From the NCBI RefSeq assembly GCF_050948175.1, contig NW_027490117.1:620001-684000 (forward strand): a stretch of DNA of 64,000 nt, read 5' to 3'. The DNA comes from Xylocopa sonorina. Its lineage: Eukaryota > Arthropoda > Insecta > Hymenoptera > Apidae. The notes under the pieces were generated by a model, which made no database searches, was not told the DNA's origin, and worked only from the letters and a program-made list of their open reading frames with translations. Shown in pieces: positions 11,578-26,199 of this stretch; positions within the stretch are counted from its first letter, which is position 1; each line of letters opens with the position of its first letter. Made by a program: the position numbers and the translations under genes.

Positions 11578-14500
11578 CATGACACTTCGCAATGAATATT
11601 ATATCTTATCATGAAACTCAGAAAGGAGATGCGATATCGCGTTTCAAGAAGCATTAGAACTCTATTGCTACGATACGTAGACATCTGCAAACGCTATTTC
11701 CTTGAAAGGAAGTGTCGCATTTACATTCATTTGAAGTAAATACGAGGTTTACATGACATGTCGCAATGAATGTTATATCTTATCATGAAACATAGATGTG
11801 AAATTCGATATCGCGTTTTATGAAGCATTAGAACTCTATTGCTACGATACGTAGACATCTGCAAACACTATTTCCTTGCAAGGAACTGTCGCATTTACAC
11901 TCTTTTGAAGTGAATACGAGGTTTACATGACACTTCGCAATGAATGTTATATCTTATCATGAAACATAGAAGTGAAATGCGATATCGCGTTTTAAGAAGC
12001 ATTAGAACTCTCTTGCTACGATACGTAGACATCTGCAAACGCTATTTCTTTGCAAGGAAGTGTCGCATTTACACTCTTTTGAAGTGAATACGAGGTTTAC
12101 ATGACACTTCGCAATGAATATTATATCTTATCATGAAACTCAGAAAAGAGATGCGATATCGCGTTTTATGAAGCATTAGAACTCTATTGCTACGATACGT
12201 AGACATCTGCAAACGCTATTTCCTTGCAAGGAACTGTCGCATTTACACTCTTTTGAAGTGAATACGAGGTTTACATGACACTTCGCAATGAATATTATAT
12301 CTTATCATGAAGCTCAGAAAAGGGATGACATATCGTGTTTCAAGAAGCATTAGAACTCTATTGCTACGATACGTAGACATCTGTAAGCGCTATTTCCTTG
12401 AAAGGAAGTGTCGCATTTAAACTCTTTTGAAGTGAATACGAGGTTTACATGACACTTCGCAATGACTATTATATCTTATCATGAAACTCAGAAAAGAGAT
12501 GCGATATCGCATTTCAAGAAGCATTAGAACTCTATTGCTACGATACGTAGACATCTGCAAACGCTATTTCCTTGAAAGGAAGTGTCGCATTTACATTCAT
12601 TTGAAGTAAATACGAGGTTTACATGACACTTCGCAATGAATGTTATATCTTATCATGATACATAGAAGTGAAATGCGATATCGCGTTTCAAGAAGCATTA
12701 GAACTCTATTGCTACGATACGTAGACATCTGCAAACGCTATTTCCTTGCAAGGAACTGTCGCATTTACACTCTTTTGAAGTGAATACGTGGTTTACATGA
12801 CACTTCGCAATGACTATTATATCTTATCATGAAACTCAGAAAAGGGATGACATATCGTGTTTCAAGAAGCATTAGAACTCTATTGCTACGATACGTAGAC
12901 ATCTGTAAGCGCTATTTCCTTGAAAGGAATTGTCGCATTTACACTCTTTTGAAGTGAATGCGAGGTTTACATGACACTTCGCAATGACTATTACATCTTA
13001 TCATGAAACTCAGAAAAGAGATGCGATATCGCGTTTCAAGAAACATTAGACCTCTATTGCTATGATACGTAGACATCTGCAAACGCTATTTCCTTGCAAG
13101 GAACTGTCGCATTTACACTCTTTTGAAGTGAATACGTGGTTTACATGACACTTCGCAATGACTATTATATCTTATCATGAAACTCAGAAAAGGGATGCGA
13201 TATCGCGTTTCAAGAAGCATTACAACTCTATTGCTACGATACGTAGACATCTGCAAACGCTATTTCCTTGCAAGGAACTGTCGCATTTACACTCTTTTGA
13301 AGTGAATACGAGGATTACATGGCACTTCGCAATGAATAACATATCTTATCATGAAACTCAGAAATGAGATGCGATGTCGCGTTTTAAGAAGCATTAGAAC
13401 TCTATTGCTACGATACGTAGACATCAGCAAACGCTATTTCCTTGCAAGGAATTGTCGCATTTACACTCTTTTGAAGTGAATACGAGGTTTACATGACACT
13501 TCGCAATGACTATTATATCTTATCATGAAACTCAGAAAAGAGATGCGATATCGCGTTTCAAGAAGCATTAGAACTCTATTGCTACGATACGTAGACATCT
13601 GCAAACGCTATTGCCCTGCAAGGAACTGTCGCATTTACACTCTTTTGAAGTGAATACGTGGTTTACATGACACTTCGCAATGACTATTATATCTTATCAT
13701 GAAACTCAGAAAAGGGATGCGATATCGCGTTTCAAGAAGCATTACAACTCTATTGCTACGATACGGAGACATCTGCAAACGCTATTTCCTTGCAAGGAAC
13801 TGTCGCATTTACACTCTTTTGTAGTGAATACGAGGATTACATGGCACTTCGCAATGAATAACATATCTTATAATGAAACTCAGAAAAGGGATGCGATATC
13901 GCGTTTCAAGAAGCATTACAACTCTATTGCTACGATACGTAGACATCTGCAAACGCTATTTCCTTGCAAGGAACTGTCGCATTTGCACTCTTTTGAAGTG
14001 AATACGAGGTTTACATGACACTTCGCAATGAATGTTATATCTTATCATGAAACATAGAAGTGAAATGCGATATCGCGTTTTAAGAAGCATTAGAACTCTC
14101 TTGCTACGATACGTAGACATCTGCAAACGCTATTTCTTTGCAAGGAAGTGTCGCATTTACACTCTTTTGAAGTGAATACGAGGTTTACATGACACTTCGC
14201 AATGAATATTATATCTTATCATGAAACTCAGAAAAGAGATGCGATATCGCGTTTTATGAAGCATTAGAACTCTATTGCTACGATACGTAGACATCTGCAA
14301 ACGCTATTTCCTTGCAAGGAAGTGTCGCATTTAAACTCTTTTGAAGTGAATACGAGGTTTACATGACACGTCGCAATGACTATTATATCTTATCATGAAA
14401 CTCAGAAAAGAGATGCGATATCGCGTTTCAAGAAGCATTAGAACTCTATTGCTACGATACGTAGACATCTGCAAACGCTATTTCCTTGAAAGGAAGTGTC

Positions 14501-15579
14501 GCATTTACATTCATTTGAAGTAAATACGAGGTTTACATGACACTTCGCAATGAATGTTATATCTTATCATGATACATAGAAGTGAAATGCGATATCGCGT
14601 TTCAAGAAGCATTAGAACTCTATTGCTACGATACGTAGACATCTGCAAACGCTATTTCCTTGAAAGGAAGAGTCGCATTTACATTCATTTGAAGTTAATA
14701 CGAGGATTACATGACACTTCGCAATGAATGTTATATCTTATCAAGATACATAGAAGTGAAATGCGATATCGCGTTTTGAGAAGCATGAGAACTCTATTGC
14801 TACGATACGTAGACATCTGCAAACGCTATTTCCTTGCAAGGATTTGTCGCATTTACACTCTTTTGAAGTGAATACGAGGTTTACATGACACTTCGCAATG
14901 ACTATTATATCTTATCATGAAACTCAGAAAGGAGATGCGATATCGCGTTTCAAGAAGCATTAGAACTCTATTGCTACGATACGTAGACATCTGCAAACGC
15001 TATTTCCTTGCAAGGAACTGTCGCATTTACACTCTTTTGAAGTGAATACGTGGTTTACATGACACTTCGCAATGACTATTATATCTTATCATGAAACTCA
15101 GAAAAGGGATGCGATATCGCGTTCCAAGAAGCATTAGAACTCTATTGCTACGATACGTAGACATCTGCAAACGCTATTTCCTTGCAAGGAACTGTCGCAT
15201 TTACACTCTTTTGAAGTGAATACGAGGTTTACATGACACTTCGCAATGAATGTTATATCTTATCATGAAACATAGAAGTGAAATGCGATATCGCGTTTAA
15301 AGAAGCATTAGAACTCTCTTGCTACGATACGTAGACATCTGCAAACGCTATTTCTTTGCAAGGAAGTGTCGCATTTACACTCTTTTGAAGTGAATACGAG
15401 GTTTACATGACACTTCGCAATGAATATTATATCTTATCATGAAACTCAGAAAAGAGATGCGATATCGCGTTTTATGAAGCATTAGAACTCTATTGCTACG
15501 ATACGTAGACATCTGCAAACGCTATTTCCTTGCAAGGAAGTGTCGCATTTAAACTCTTTTGAAGTGAATACGAGGTTTA
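11578..15579. repeat. Higher-order repeat block, unit 2 (23 monomers)
   Basis: Its first part matches unit 1 at an offset of 4176 bp; after about 13421 it matches at 3654 bp, as with the variant CTATTGCCCTGC at 9957 and 13611. It matches the following block at an offset of 4002 bp (23 monomers), for example GGGATGACA at 12322 and 16324. Edges are approximate. Confidence 0.7.
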
Positions 15580-17400
15580 CATGACACTTCGCAATGACTA
15601 TTATATCTTATCATGAAACTCAGAAAAGAGATGCGATATCGCGTTTCAAGAAGCATTAGAACTCTATTGCTACGATACGTAGACATCTGCAAACGCTATT
15701 TCCTTGAAAGGAAGTGTCGCATTTACATTCATTTGAAGTAAATACGAGGTTTACATGACACTTCGCAATGAATGTTATATCTTATCATGATACATAGAAG
15801 TGAAATGCGATATCGCGTTTCAAGAAGCATTAGAACTCTATTGCTACGATACGTAGACATCTGCAAACGCTATTTCCTTGCAAGGAACTGTCGCATTTAC
15901 ACTCTTTTGAAGTGAATACGAGGTTTACATGACACTTCGCAATGAATGTTATATCTTATCATGAAACATAGAAGTGAAATGCGATATCGCGTTTTAAGAA
16001 GCATTAGAACTCTCTTGCTACGATACGTAGACATCTGCAAACGCTATTTCTTTGCAAGGAAGTGTCGCATTTACACTCTTTTGAAGTGAATACGAGGTTC
16101 ACATGACACTTCGCAATGAATATTATATCTTATCATGAAACTCAGAAAAGAGATGCGATATCGCGTTTTATGAGGCATTAGAACTCTATTGCTACGATAC
16201 GTAGACATCTGCAAACGCTATTTCCTTGCAAGGAACTGTCGCATTTACACTCTTTTGAATTGAATACGAGGTTTACATGACACTTCGCAATGAATATTAT
16301 ATCTTATCATGAAGCTCAGAAAAGGGATGACATATCGTGTTTCAAGAAGCATTAGAACTCTATTGCTACGATACGTAGACATCTGTAAGCGCTATTTCCT
16401 TGAAAGGAAGTGTCGCATTTAAACTCTTTTGAAGTGAATACGAGGTTTACATGACACTTCGCAATGACTATTATATCTTATCATGAAACTCAGAAAAGAG
16501 ATGCGATATCGCGTTTCAAGAAGCATTAGAACTCTAGTGCTACGATACGTAGACATCTGCAAACGCTATTTCCTTGAAAGGAAGTGTCGCATTTACATTC
16601 ATTTGAAGTAAATACGAGGTTTACATGACACTTCGCAATGAATGTTATATCTTATCATGATACATAGAAGTGAAATGCGATATCGCGTTTCAAGAAGCAT
16701 TAGAACTCTATTGCTACGATACGTGGACATCTGCAAACGCTATTTCCTTGCAAGGAACTGTCGCATTTACACTCTTTTGAAGTGAATACGTGGTTTACAT
16801 GACACTTCGCAATGACTATTATGTCTTATCATGAAACTCAGAAAAGGGATGCGATATCGCGTTTCAAGAAGCATTAGAACTCTATTGCTACGATACGTAG
16901 ACATCTGCGAACGCTATTTCCTTGCAAGGAATTGTCGCATTTACACTCTTTTGAAGTGAATGCGAGGTTTACATGACACTTCGCAATGACTATTACATCT
17001 TATCATGAAACTCAGAAAAGAGATGCGATATCGCGTTTCAAGAAACATTAGACCTCTATTGCTATGATACGTAGACATCTGCAAACGCTATTTCCTTGCA
17101 AGGAACTGTCGCATTTACACTCTTTTGAAGTGAATACGTGGTTTACATGACACTTCGCAATGACTATTATATCTTATCATGAAACTCAGAAAAGGGATGC
17201 GATATCGCGTTTCAAGAAGCATTACAACTCTATTGCTACGATACGTAGACATCTGCAAACGCTATTTCCTTGCAAGGAACTGTCGCATTTACACTCTTTT
17301 GAAGTGAATACGAGGATTACATGGCACTTCGCAATGAATAACATATCTTATCATGAAACTCAGAAATGAGATGCGATGTCGCGTTTTAAGAAGCATTAGA
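15580..17400. repeat. Higher-order repeat block, unit 3 (partial)
   Basis: This repeats the beginning of unit 2 at +4002 bp. The similarity fails after about 17400. A block of about 1.1 kb from 16300 to 17400 is seen again at about 24304-25400 (+8004 bp, 46 monomers), close to the copy 2 insertion. Confidence 0.65.
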
Positions 17401-20400
17401 ACTCTATTGCTACGATACGTAGACATCTGCAAACGCTATTTCCTTGCAAGGAAGTGTCGCATTTACATTCATTTGAAGTAAATACGAGGTTTACATGACA
17501 CTTCGCAATGGATGTTATATCTTATCATGATACATAGAAGTGAAATGCGATATCGCGTTTTGAGAAGCATTAGAACTCTATTGCTACGATACGTAGACAT
17601 CAGCAAACGCTATTTCCTTGCAAGGAATTGTCGCATTTACACTCTTTTGAAGTGAATACGAGGTTTACATGACACTTCGCAATGAATGTTATATCTTATC
17701 ATGATACATAGAAGTGAAATGCGATATCGCGTTTTGAGAAGCATTAGAACTCTCTTGCTACGATACGTAGACATCTGCAAACGCTATTTCTTTGCAAGAA
17801 AGTGTCGCATTTACACTCTTTTGAAGTGAATACGAGGTTTACATGACACTTCGCAATGACTATTATATCTTATCATGAAACTCAGAAAAGAGATGCGATA
17901 TCGCGTTTCAAGAAGCATTAGAACTCTATTGCTACGATACGTAGACATCTGCAAACGCTATTTCCTTGAAAGGAAGTGTCGCATTTACATTCATTTGAAG
18001 TAAATACGAGGTTTACATGACACTTCGCAATGAATGTTATATCTTATCATGATACATAGAAGTGAAATGCGATATCGCGTTTTGAGAAGCATTAGAACTC
18101 TATTGCTACGATACGTAGACATCAGCAAACGCTATTTCCTTGCAAGGAATTGTCGCATTTACACTCTTTTGAAGTGAATACGAGGTTTACATGACACTTC
18201 GCAATGACTATTATATCTTATCATGAAACTCAGAAAAGAGATGCAATATCGCGTTTCAAGAAACATTAGAACTCTATTGCTACGATACGTAGACATCTGC
18301 AAACGCTATTTCCTTGCAAGGAACTGTCGCATTTACACTCTTTTGAAGTGAATACGTGGTTTACATGACACTTCGCAATGAATATTATATCTTATCATGA
18401 AACTCGGAAAAGAGATGCGATATCGGGTTTTATGAAGCATTAGAACTCTATTGCTACGATACGTAGACATCTGCAAACGCTATTTCCTTGCAAGGAAGTG
18501 TCGCATTTACACTCTTTTGAAGTGAATACGAGGTTTACATGACACTTCGCAATGAATAACATATCTTATCATGAAACTCAGAAATGAGATGCGATGTCGC
18601 GTTTTAAGAAGCATTAGAACTCTATTGCTACGATACGTAGACATCTGCAAACGCTATTTCCTTGCAAGGAACTGTCGCATTTACACTCTTTTGAAGTGAA
18701 TACGAGGTTTACATGACACTTCGCAATGAATGTTATATCTTATCATGAAACACAGAAGTGAAATGCGATATCGCGTTTTAAGAAGAATTAGAACTCTCTT
18801 GCTACGATACGTAGACATCTGCAAACGCTATTTCTTTGCAAGGAAGTGTCGCATTTACACTCTTTTGAAGCGAATACGAGGTTTACATGACACTTCGCAA
18901 TGAATATTATATCTTATCATGAAACTCAGAAAAGAGATGCGTTATCGCGTTTTATGAAGCATTAGAACTCTATTGCTACGCTAAGTAGACATCTGCAAAC
19001 GCTATTTCCTTGCAAGGAAGTGTCGCATTTACACTCTTTTGAAGTGAATACGAGGTTTACATGACACTTCGCAGTGAATATTATATCTTATCATGAAACT
19101 CAGATAAGAGATGCGATATCGCGTTTCAAGAAGCATTAGAACTCTATTGCTACGATACGTAGACATCTGCAAACGCTATTTCCTTGCAAGGAAGTGTCGC
19201 ATTTACACTCTTTTGAAGTGAATACGAGGTTTACATGACACTTCGCAGTGAATATCATATCTTATCATGAAACTCAGAAAAGGGATGCGATATCGCGTTT
19301 CAAGAAGCGTTAGAACTCTATTGCTACGATACGTAGACATCTGCAAACGCTATTTCCTTGCAAGGAATTGTCGCATTTACACTCTTTTGAAGTGAATACG
19401 AGGTTTACATGACACTTCGCAATGACTATTATATCTTATCATGAAACTCAGAAAAGAGATGCGATATCGCGTTTCAAGAAGCATTAGAACTCTACTGCTA
19501 CGATACGTAGACATCTGCAAACGCTATTTCCTTGCAAGGAACTGTCGCATTTACACTCTTTTGAAGTGAATACGTGGTTTATATGTCACTTCGCAATGAC
19601 TATTATATCTTATCATGAAACTCAGAAAAGGGATGCGATATCGCGTTTCAAGAAGCATTAGAACTCTATTGCTACGATACGTAGACATCTGCAAACGCTA
19701 TTTCCTTGAAAGGAAGTGTCGCATTTACACTCTTTTGAAGTGAATACGAGGTTTACATGACACTTCGCAATGAATATTATATCTTATCATGAAACTCAGA
19801 GAGGAGATGCGATATCGCGTTTCAAGAAGCATTAGAACTCTATTGCTACGATACGTAGACATCTGCAAACGCTATTTCCTTGAAAGGAAGTGTCGCATTT
19901 ACATTCATTTGAAGTAAATACGAGGCTTACATGACACTTCGCAATGAATGTTATATCTTATCATGAAACATAGATGTGAAATTCGATATCGCGTTTTATG
20001 AAGCATTAGAACTCTATTGCTACGATACGTAGACATCTGCAAACGCTATTTCCTTGCAAGGAACTGTCGCATTTACACTCTTTTGAAGTGAATACGAGGT
20101 TTACATGACACTTCGCAATGAATGTTATATCTTATCATGAAACATAGAAGTGAAATGCGATATCGCGTTTTAAGAAGCATTAGAACTCTCTTGCTACGAT
20201 ACGTAGACATCTGCAAACGCTATTTCTTTGCAAGGAAGTGTCGCATTTACACTCTTTTGAAGTGAATACGAGGTTTACATGACACTTCGCAATGAATATT
20301 ATATCTTATCATGAAACTCAGAAAAGAGATGCGATATCGCGTTTTATGAAGCATTAGAACTCTATTGCTACGATACGTAGACATCTGCAAACGCTATTTC

Positions 20401-23400
20401 CTTGCAAGGAACTGTCGCATTTACACTCTTTTGAAGTGAATACGAGGTTTACATGACACTTCGCAATGAATATTATATCTTATCATGAAGCTCAGAAAAG
20501 GGATGCGATATCGTGTTTCAAGAAGCATTAGAACTCTATTGCTACGATACGTAGACATCTGTAAGCGCTATTTCCTTGAAAGGAAGTGTCGCATTTACAT
20601 TCATTCGAACTAAATAAGAGGTTTACATGACACTTCGCAATGAATGTTATATCTTATCGTGAAACATAGATGTGAAATGCGATATCGCGTTTTATGAAGC
20701 ATTAGAACTCTATTGCTACGATACGTAGACATCTGCAAACGCTATTTCCTTGGAAGGAAGTGTCGCATTTACACTCTTTTGAAGTGAATACGAGGCTTAC
20801 ATGACACTTCGCAATGAATATTATATCTTTTCATGAAACATAGAAATGAGATGCGATATCCCGTTTTAAGAAGCATTAGAACTCTATTGCTACGATACGT
20901 AGACATCTGCAAACGCTATTTCCTTGCAAGGAAGTGTCACATCTACACTCTTTTGAAGTGAATACGAGGTTTACATGACACTTCGCAATGAATATTATAT
21001 CTTATCATGAAACTCAGAAAAGAGATGCGATATCGCGTTTCAAGAAGCATTAGAACTCTATTGCTACGATACGTAGACATCTGCAAACGCTAACTCCTTG
21101 AAAGGAAGTGTCGCATTTACATTCATTTGAATTAAATACGAGATTTACATGAAACTTCGCAACGAATGTTATATCTTATTATGAAACATAGAAATTAGAT
21201 GCGATATCGCGTTTTAAGAAGTATTAGATCTCTATTGCTACGATACGTAGACATCTGCAAACGCTACTTCCTTGCAAGGAAGTGTCGCATTTAAACTCTT
21301 TTGAAGTGAATACGAGGTTTACATGACACTTCGCAATGAATATTATATCTTATCATGAAACTCAGAAAAGAGATGCGATATCCCGTTTCAAGAAGCATTA
21401 GAACTCTATTGCTACGATACGTAGACATCTGCAAACGCTATTTCCTTGAAAGGAAGTGTCGCATTTACATTCATTTGAAGTATATACGAGGTTTACATGA
21501 CACTTCGCAATGAATGTTATATCTTATCATGATACATAGAAGTGAAATGCGGTATCGCGTTTTGAGAAGCATTAGAACTCTATTGCTACGATACGTAGAC
21601 ATCTGCAAACGCTATTTCCTTGCAAGGAATTGTCGCATTTACACTCGTTTGAAGTGAATACGAGGTTTACATGACACTTCGCAATGACTATTACATCTTA
21701 TCATGAAACTCAGAAAAGAGATGCGATATCGCGTTTCAATAAACATTAGAACTCTATTGCTACGATACGTAGACATCTGCAAACGCCATTTCCTTGCAAG
21801 GAACTGTCGCATTTACACTCTTTTGAAGTGAATACGTGGTTTACATGACACTTCGCAATGACTATTATATCTTATCATGAAACTCAGAAAAGGGATGCGA
21901 TATCGCGTTTCAAGAAGCATTAGAACTCTATTGCTACGATACGTAGACATCTGCAAACGCTATTTCCTTGAAAGGAAGTGTCGCATTTACATTCATTTGA
22001 AGTAAATACGAGGTTTACGTGACACTTCGCAATGAATGTTATATCTTATCATGAAACATAGATGTGAAATTCGATATCGCGTTTCAAGAAGCATTAGAAC
22101 TCTATTGCTACGATACGTAGACATCTGCAAACGCTATTTCCTTGAAAGGAAGTGTCGCATTTACAATCTTTTGAAGTGAATACGAGGTTTACATGACACT
22201 TCGCAATGAATATTATATCTTATCATGAAACTCAGAAAGGAGATGCGATATCGCGTTTCAAGAAGCATTAGAACTCTATTGCTACGATACGTAGACATCT
22301 GCAAACGCTATTTCCTTGAAAGGAAGTGTCGCATTTAAACTCTTTTGAAGTGAATACGAGGTTTACATGACACTTCGCAATGACTATTATATCTTATCAT
22401 GAAACTCAGAAAAGGGATGCGATATCGCATTTCAAGAAGCATTAGAACTCTATTGCTACGATACGTAGACATCTGCAAACGCTATTTCCTTGAAAGGAAG
22501 TGTCGCATTTACATTCATTTGAAGTTAATACGAGGTTTACATGACACTTCGCAATGAATGTTATATCTTATCAAGATACATAGAAGTGAAATGCGATATC
22601 GCGTTTTGAGAAGCATGAGAACTCTATTGCTACGATACGTAGACGTCTGCAAACGCTATTTCCTTGCAAGGATTTGTCGCATTTACACTATTTTGAAGTG
22701 AATACGAGGTTTACATGACACTTCGCAATGACTATTATATCTTATCATGAAACTCAGAAAAGAGATGCGATATCGCGTTTCAAGAAGCATTAGAACTCTA
22801 TTGCTACGATACGTAGACATCTGCGAACGCTATTTCCTTGCAAGGAATTGTCGCATTTACACTCTTTTGAAGTGAATACGAGGTTTACATGACACTTCGC
22901 AATGACTATTACATCTTATCATGAAACTCAGAAAAGGGATGCGATATCGCGTTTCAAGAAACATTAGACCTCTATTGCTATGATACGTAGACATCTGCAA
23001 ACGCTATTTCCTTGCAAGGAACTGTCGCATTTACACTCTTTTGAAGTGAATACGTGGTTTACATGACACTTCGCAATGACTATTATATCTTATCATGAAA
23101 CTCAGAAAAGGGATGCGATATCGCGTTTCAAGAAGCATTAGAACTCTATTGCTACGATACGTAGACATCTGCAAACGCTATTTCCTTGCAAAGAACTGTC
23201 GCATTTACACTCTTTTGAAGTGAATACGAGGTTTACATGACACTTCGCAATGAATGTTATATCTTATCATGAAACATAGAAGTGAAATGCGATATCGCGT
23301 TTTAAGAAGCATTAGAACTCTCTTGCTACGATACGTAGACATCTGCAAACGCTATTTCTTTGCAAGGAAGTGTCGCATTTACACTCTTTTGAAGTGAATA

Positions 23401-25237
23401 CGAGGTTTACATGACACTTCGCAATGAATATTATATCTTATCATGAAACTCAGAAAAGAGATGCGATATCGCGTTTTATGAAGCATTAGAACTCTATTGC
23501 TACGATACGTAGACATCTGCAAACGCTATTTCCTTGCAAGGAAGTGTCGCATTTGAACTCTTTTGAAGTGAATACGAGGTTTACATGACACTTCGCAATG
23601 ACTATTATATCTTATCATGAAACTCAGAAAAGAGATGCGATATCGCGTTTCAAGAAGCATTAGAACTCTATTGCTACGATACGTAGACATCTGCAAACGC
23701 TATTTCCTTGAAAGGAAGTGTCGCATTTACATTCAGTTGAAGTAAATACGAGGTTTTTATGACACTTCGCAATGAATGTTATATCTTATCATGATACATA
23801 GAAGTGAAATGCGATATCGCGTTTCAAGAAGCATTAGAACTCTATTGCTACGATACGTAGACATCTGCAAACGCTATTTCCTTGAAAGGAAGTGTCGCAT
23901 TTACATTCATTTGAAGTTAATACGAGGTTTACATGACACTTCGCAATGAATGTTATATCTTATCAAGATACATAGAAGTGAAATGCGATATCGCGTTTTG
24001 AGAAGCATGAGAACTCTATTGCTACGATACGTAGACATCTGCAAACGCTATTTCCTTGCAAGGATTTGTCGTATTTACACTCTTTTGAAGTGAATACGAG
24101 GTTTACATGACACTTCGCAATGACTATTATATCTTATCATGAAACTCAGAAAAGAGATGCGATATCGCGTTTCAAGAAGCATTAGAACTCTATTGCTACG
24201 ATGCGTAGACATCTGCAAACGCTATTTCCTTGCAAGGAACTGTTGCATTTACACTCTTTTGAAGTGAATACGTGGTTTACATGACACTTCGCAATGACTA
24301 TTATATCTTATCATGAAACTCAGAAAAGGGATGACATATCGTGTTTCAAGAAGCATTAGAACTCTATTGCTACGATACGTAGACATCTGTAAGCGCTATT
24401 TCCTTGAAAGGAAGTGTCGCATTTAAACTCTTTTGAAGTGAATACGAGGTTTACATGACACTTCGCAATGACTATTATATCTTATCATGAAACTCAGAAA
24501 AGAGATGCGATATCGCGTTTCAAGAAGCATTAGAACTCTATTGCTACGATACGTACACATCTGCAAACGCTATTTCCTTGAAAGGAAGTGTCGCATTTAC
24601 AATCATTTGAAGTAAATACGAGGTTTACATGACACTTCGCAATGAATGTTATATCTTATCATGATACATAGAAGTGAAATGCGATATCGCGTTTCAAGAA
24701 GCATTAGAACTCTATTGCTACGATACGTAGACATCTGCAAACGCTATTTCCTTGCAAGGAACTGTCGCATTTACACTCTTTTGAAGTGAATAGGTGGTTT
24801 ACATGACACTTCGCAATGACTATTATGTCTTATCATGAAACTCAGAAAAGGGATGCGATATCGCGTTTCAAGAAGCATTAGAACTCTATTGCTACGATAC
24901 GTAGACATCTGCGAACGCTATTTCCTTGCAAGGAATTGTCGCATTTACACGCTTTTGAAGTGAATACGAGGTTTACATGACACTTCGCAATGACTATTAC
25001 ATCTTATCATGAAACTCAGAAAAGAGATGCGATATCGCGTTTCAAGAAACATTAGACCTCTATTGCTATGATACGTAGACATCTGCAAACGCTATTTCCT
25101 TGCAAGGAACTGTCGCATTTACACTCTTTTGAAGTGAATACGTGGTTTACATGACACTTCGCAATGACTATTATATCTTATCATGAAACTCAGAAATGGG
25201 ATGCGATATCGCGTTTCAAGAAGCATTACAACTCTAT
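17401..25237. repeat. Rearranged part of satellite array 1
   Basis: All 174-bp monomers, but built of shuffled blocks from the same family rather than one regular higher-order register. Parts of about 23.2-24.3 kb resemble about 10.3-11.4 kb; the GGATTTGTCG variant at 24063 matches 11187 at 12876 bp, or 74 monomers. No gene, RNA or non-satellite insertion is seen. Confidence 0.7.
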
Positions 25238-25671
25238 TGCTACGATACGTAGACATCTGCAAACGCTATTTCCTTGCAAGGAAGTGTCGCATTTACACTC
25301 TTTTGAAGTGAATACGAGGATTACATGGCACTTCGCAATGAATATCATATCTTATCATGAAACTCAGAAATGAGATGCGATGTCGCGTTTTAAGAAGCAT
25401 TAGAACTCTATTGCTACGATACGTAGACATCTGCAAACGCTATTTCCTTGCAAGGAAGTGTCGCATTTAAACTCTTTTGAAGTGAATACGAGGTTTACAT
25501 GACACTTCGCAATGACTATTATATCTTATCATGAAACTCAGAAAAGAGATGCGATATCGCGTTTCAAGAAGCATTAGAACTCTATTGCTACGATACGTAG
25601 ACATCTGCAAACGCTATTTCCTTGAAAGGAAGTGTCGCATTTACATTCATTTGAAGTAAATACGAGGTTTA

Positions 25672-25675
25672 CATG
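25672..25675. other. Target-site duplication, left (CATG)
   Basis: CATG precedes TGTAAC of the 5' LTR and is repeated at 34603-34606 after the 3' LTR. The empty paralogous site at 43990-43993 has a single CATG. Confidence 0.9.
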
Positions 25676-26118
25676 TGTAACGTCCGGCGTGCCGCCTTCC
25701 ACCCCCCAGCGCCGCCCACAGCATCCGGCAGCGACGCATCTACCGCCAGCCGCATCCAAATGCGTGGAAAGAGCGCCTTCATACACGGGAAAGCAGACCG
25801 AACGCCGAGCTAAGGCAGCCAGATATCCACGAGCACCCAGGAGATCGACCGTACGACCGCGCGACGATGCGCGCTATCGCCAGAGTTGGGAGACATGCAG
25901 CCTTCAGCCGCACGAACAGATCACCGAGCATCTCACCGATTCGCCTACGCCATCCTCCCATTATTCTTATTTTGATAATGTGTATTCATAAGAACGTCCT
26001 AGAATTAAGTACACGACACAACTAATGTACATACGCAAACAACACACACATAGTTCCTAATATATCTGCGAATTCTCATAGTCATAAGTTTCGATACGCC
26101 CAAGCAACCGTCCGACGC

Positions 26119-26147
26119 GCGCGGCTCACGCTTAACGCGAGCCGCGC
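26119..26147 (+). other. GC-rich hairpin in LTR
   Basis: GCGCGGCTC at 26119-26127 pairs with GAGCCGCGC at 26139-26147, a 9-bp stem with an 11-nt loop. It could fold in RNA or be a protein-binding dyad. The same hairpin occurs in every LTR. Confidence 0.6.
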
Positions 26148-26199
26148 CCCACTCCGACCGGCCGCCCCACTTCGCGGGCCGAGCGGCCACCCCACTCCG
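26147..26199 (+). repeat. Three CCCCACTYCG motifs in LTR
   Basis: CCCCACTCCG, CCCCACTTCG and CCCCACTCCG begin at 26147, 26165 and 26190. Repeated GC-rich boxes are reasonable promoter-element candidates, but no factor is identified. Confidence 0.45.

Larger units (their letters stand above)
7402..25675. repeat. Satellite array 1, 174-bp monomer, about 105 copies
   Basis: Head-to-tail monomers starting at GACACTTCGCAATGA recur every 174 bp, for example at 8101, 8275 and 8449. The span is 18274 bp, which equals 105 x 174 plus 4, so there is no net indel across the array. Monomers differ mainly by point changes such as GAATATT/GAATGTT/GACTATT, AAACTCAG/AAACATAG and TTGCAAGG/TTGAAAGG. The extra 4 bp fits CATG being present beside both flanking retrotransposons. 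The array holds no gene. Because 174 is divisible by 3, chance open frames of 69-112 codons cross monomer boundaries. Confidence 0.98.

Noticed and set aside
8982..25373. Recurring open frames of 69-112 codons in array 1 (8982, 10026, 13158, 13680, 17160, 25164), and similar minus-strand frames in array 2.
   Set aside because: They arise because 174 is a multiple of 3, so a frame lacking stops in one monomer persists into the next. Most monomers have stops in that frame, and there is no start context or codon bias.
7402..25675. CRISPR-like array from the regular spacing.
   Set aside because: The whole 174-bp unit repeats with no unique spacers, and the flanking elements are eukaryotic LTR retrotransposons.
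25632..25991. 119-codon frame spanning the satellite and 5' LTR of copy 2.
   Set aside because: It starts in satellite and is the same LTR reading frame that forms the pol tail at the other end; there is no independent evidence of expression.
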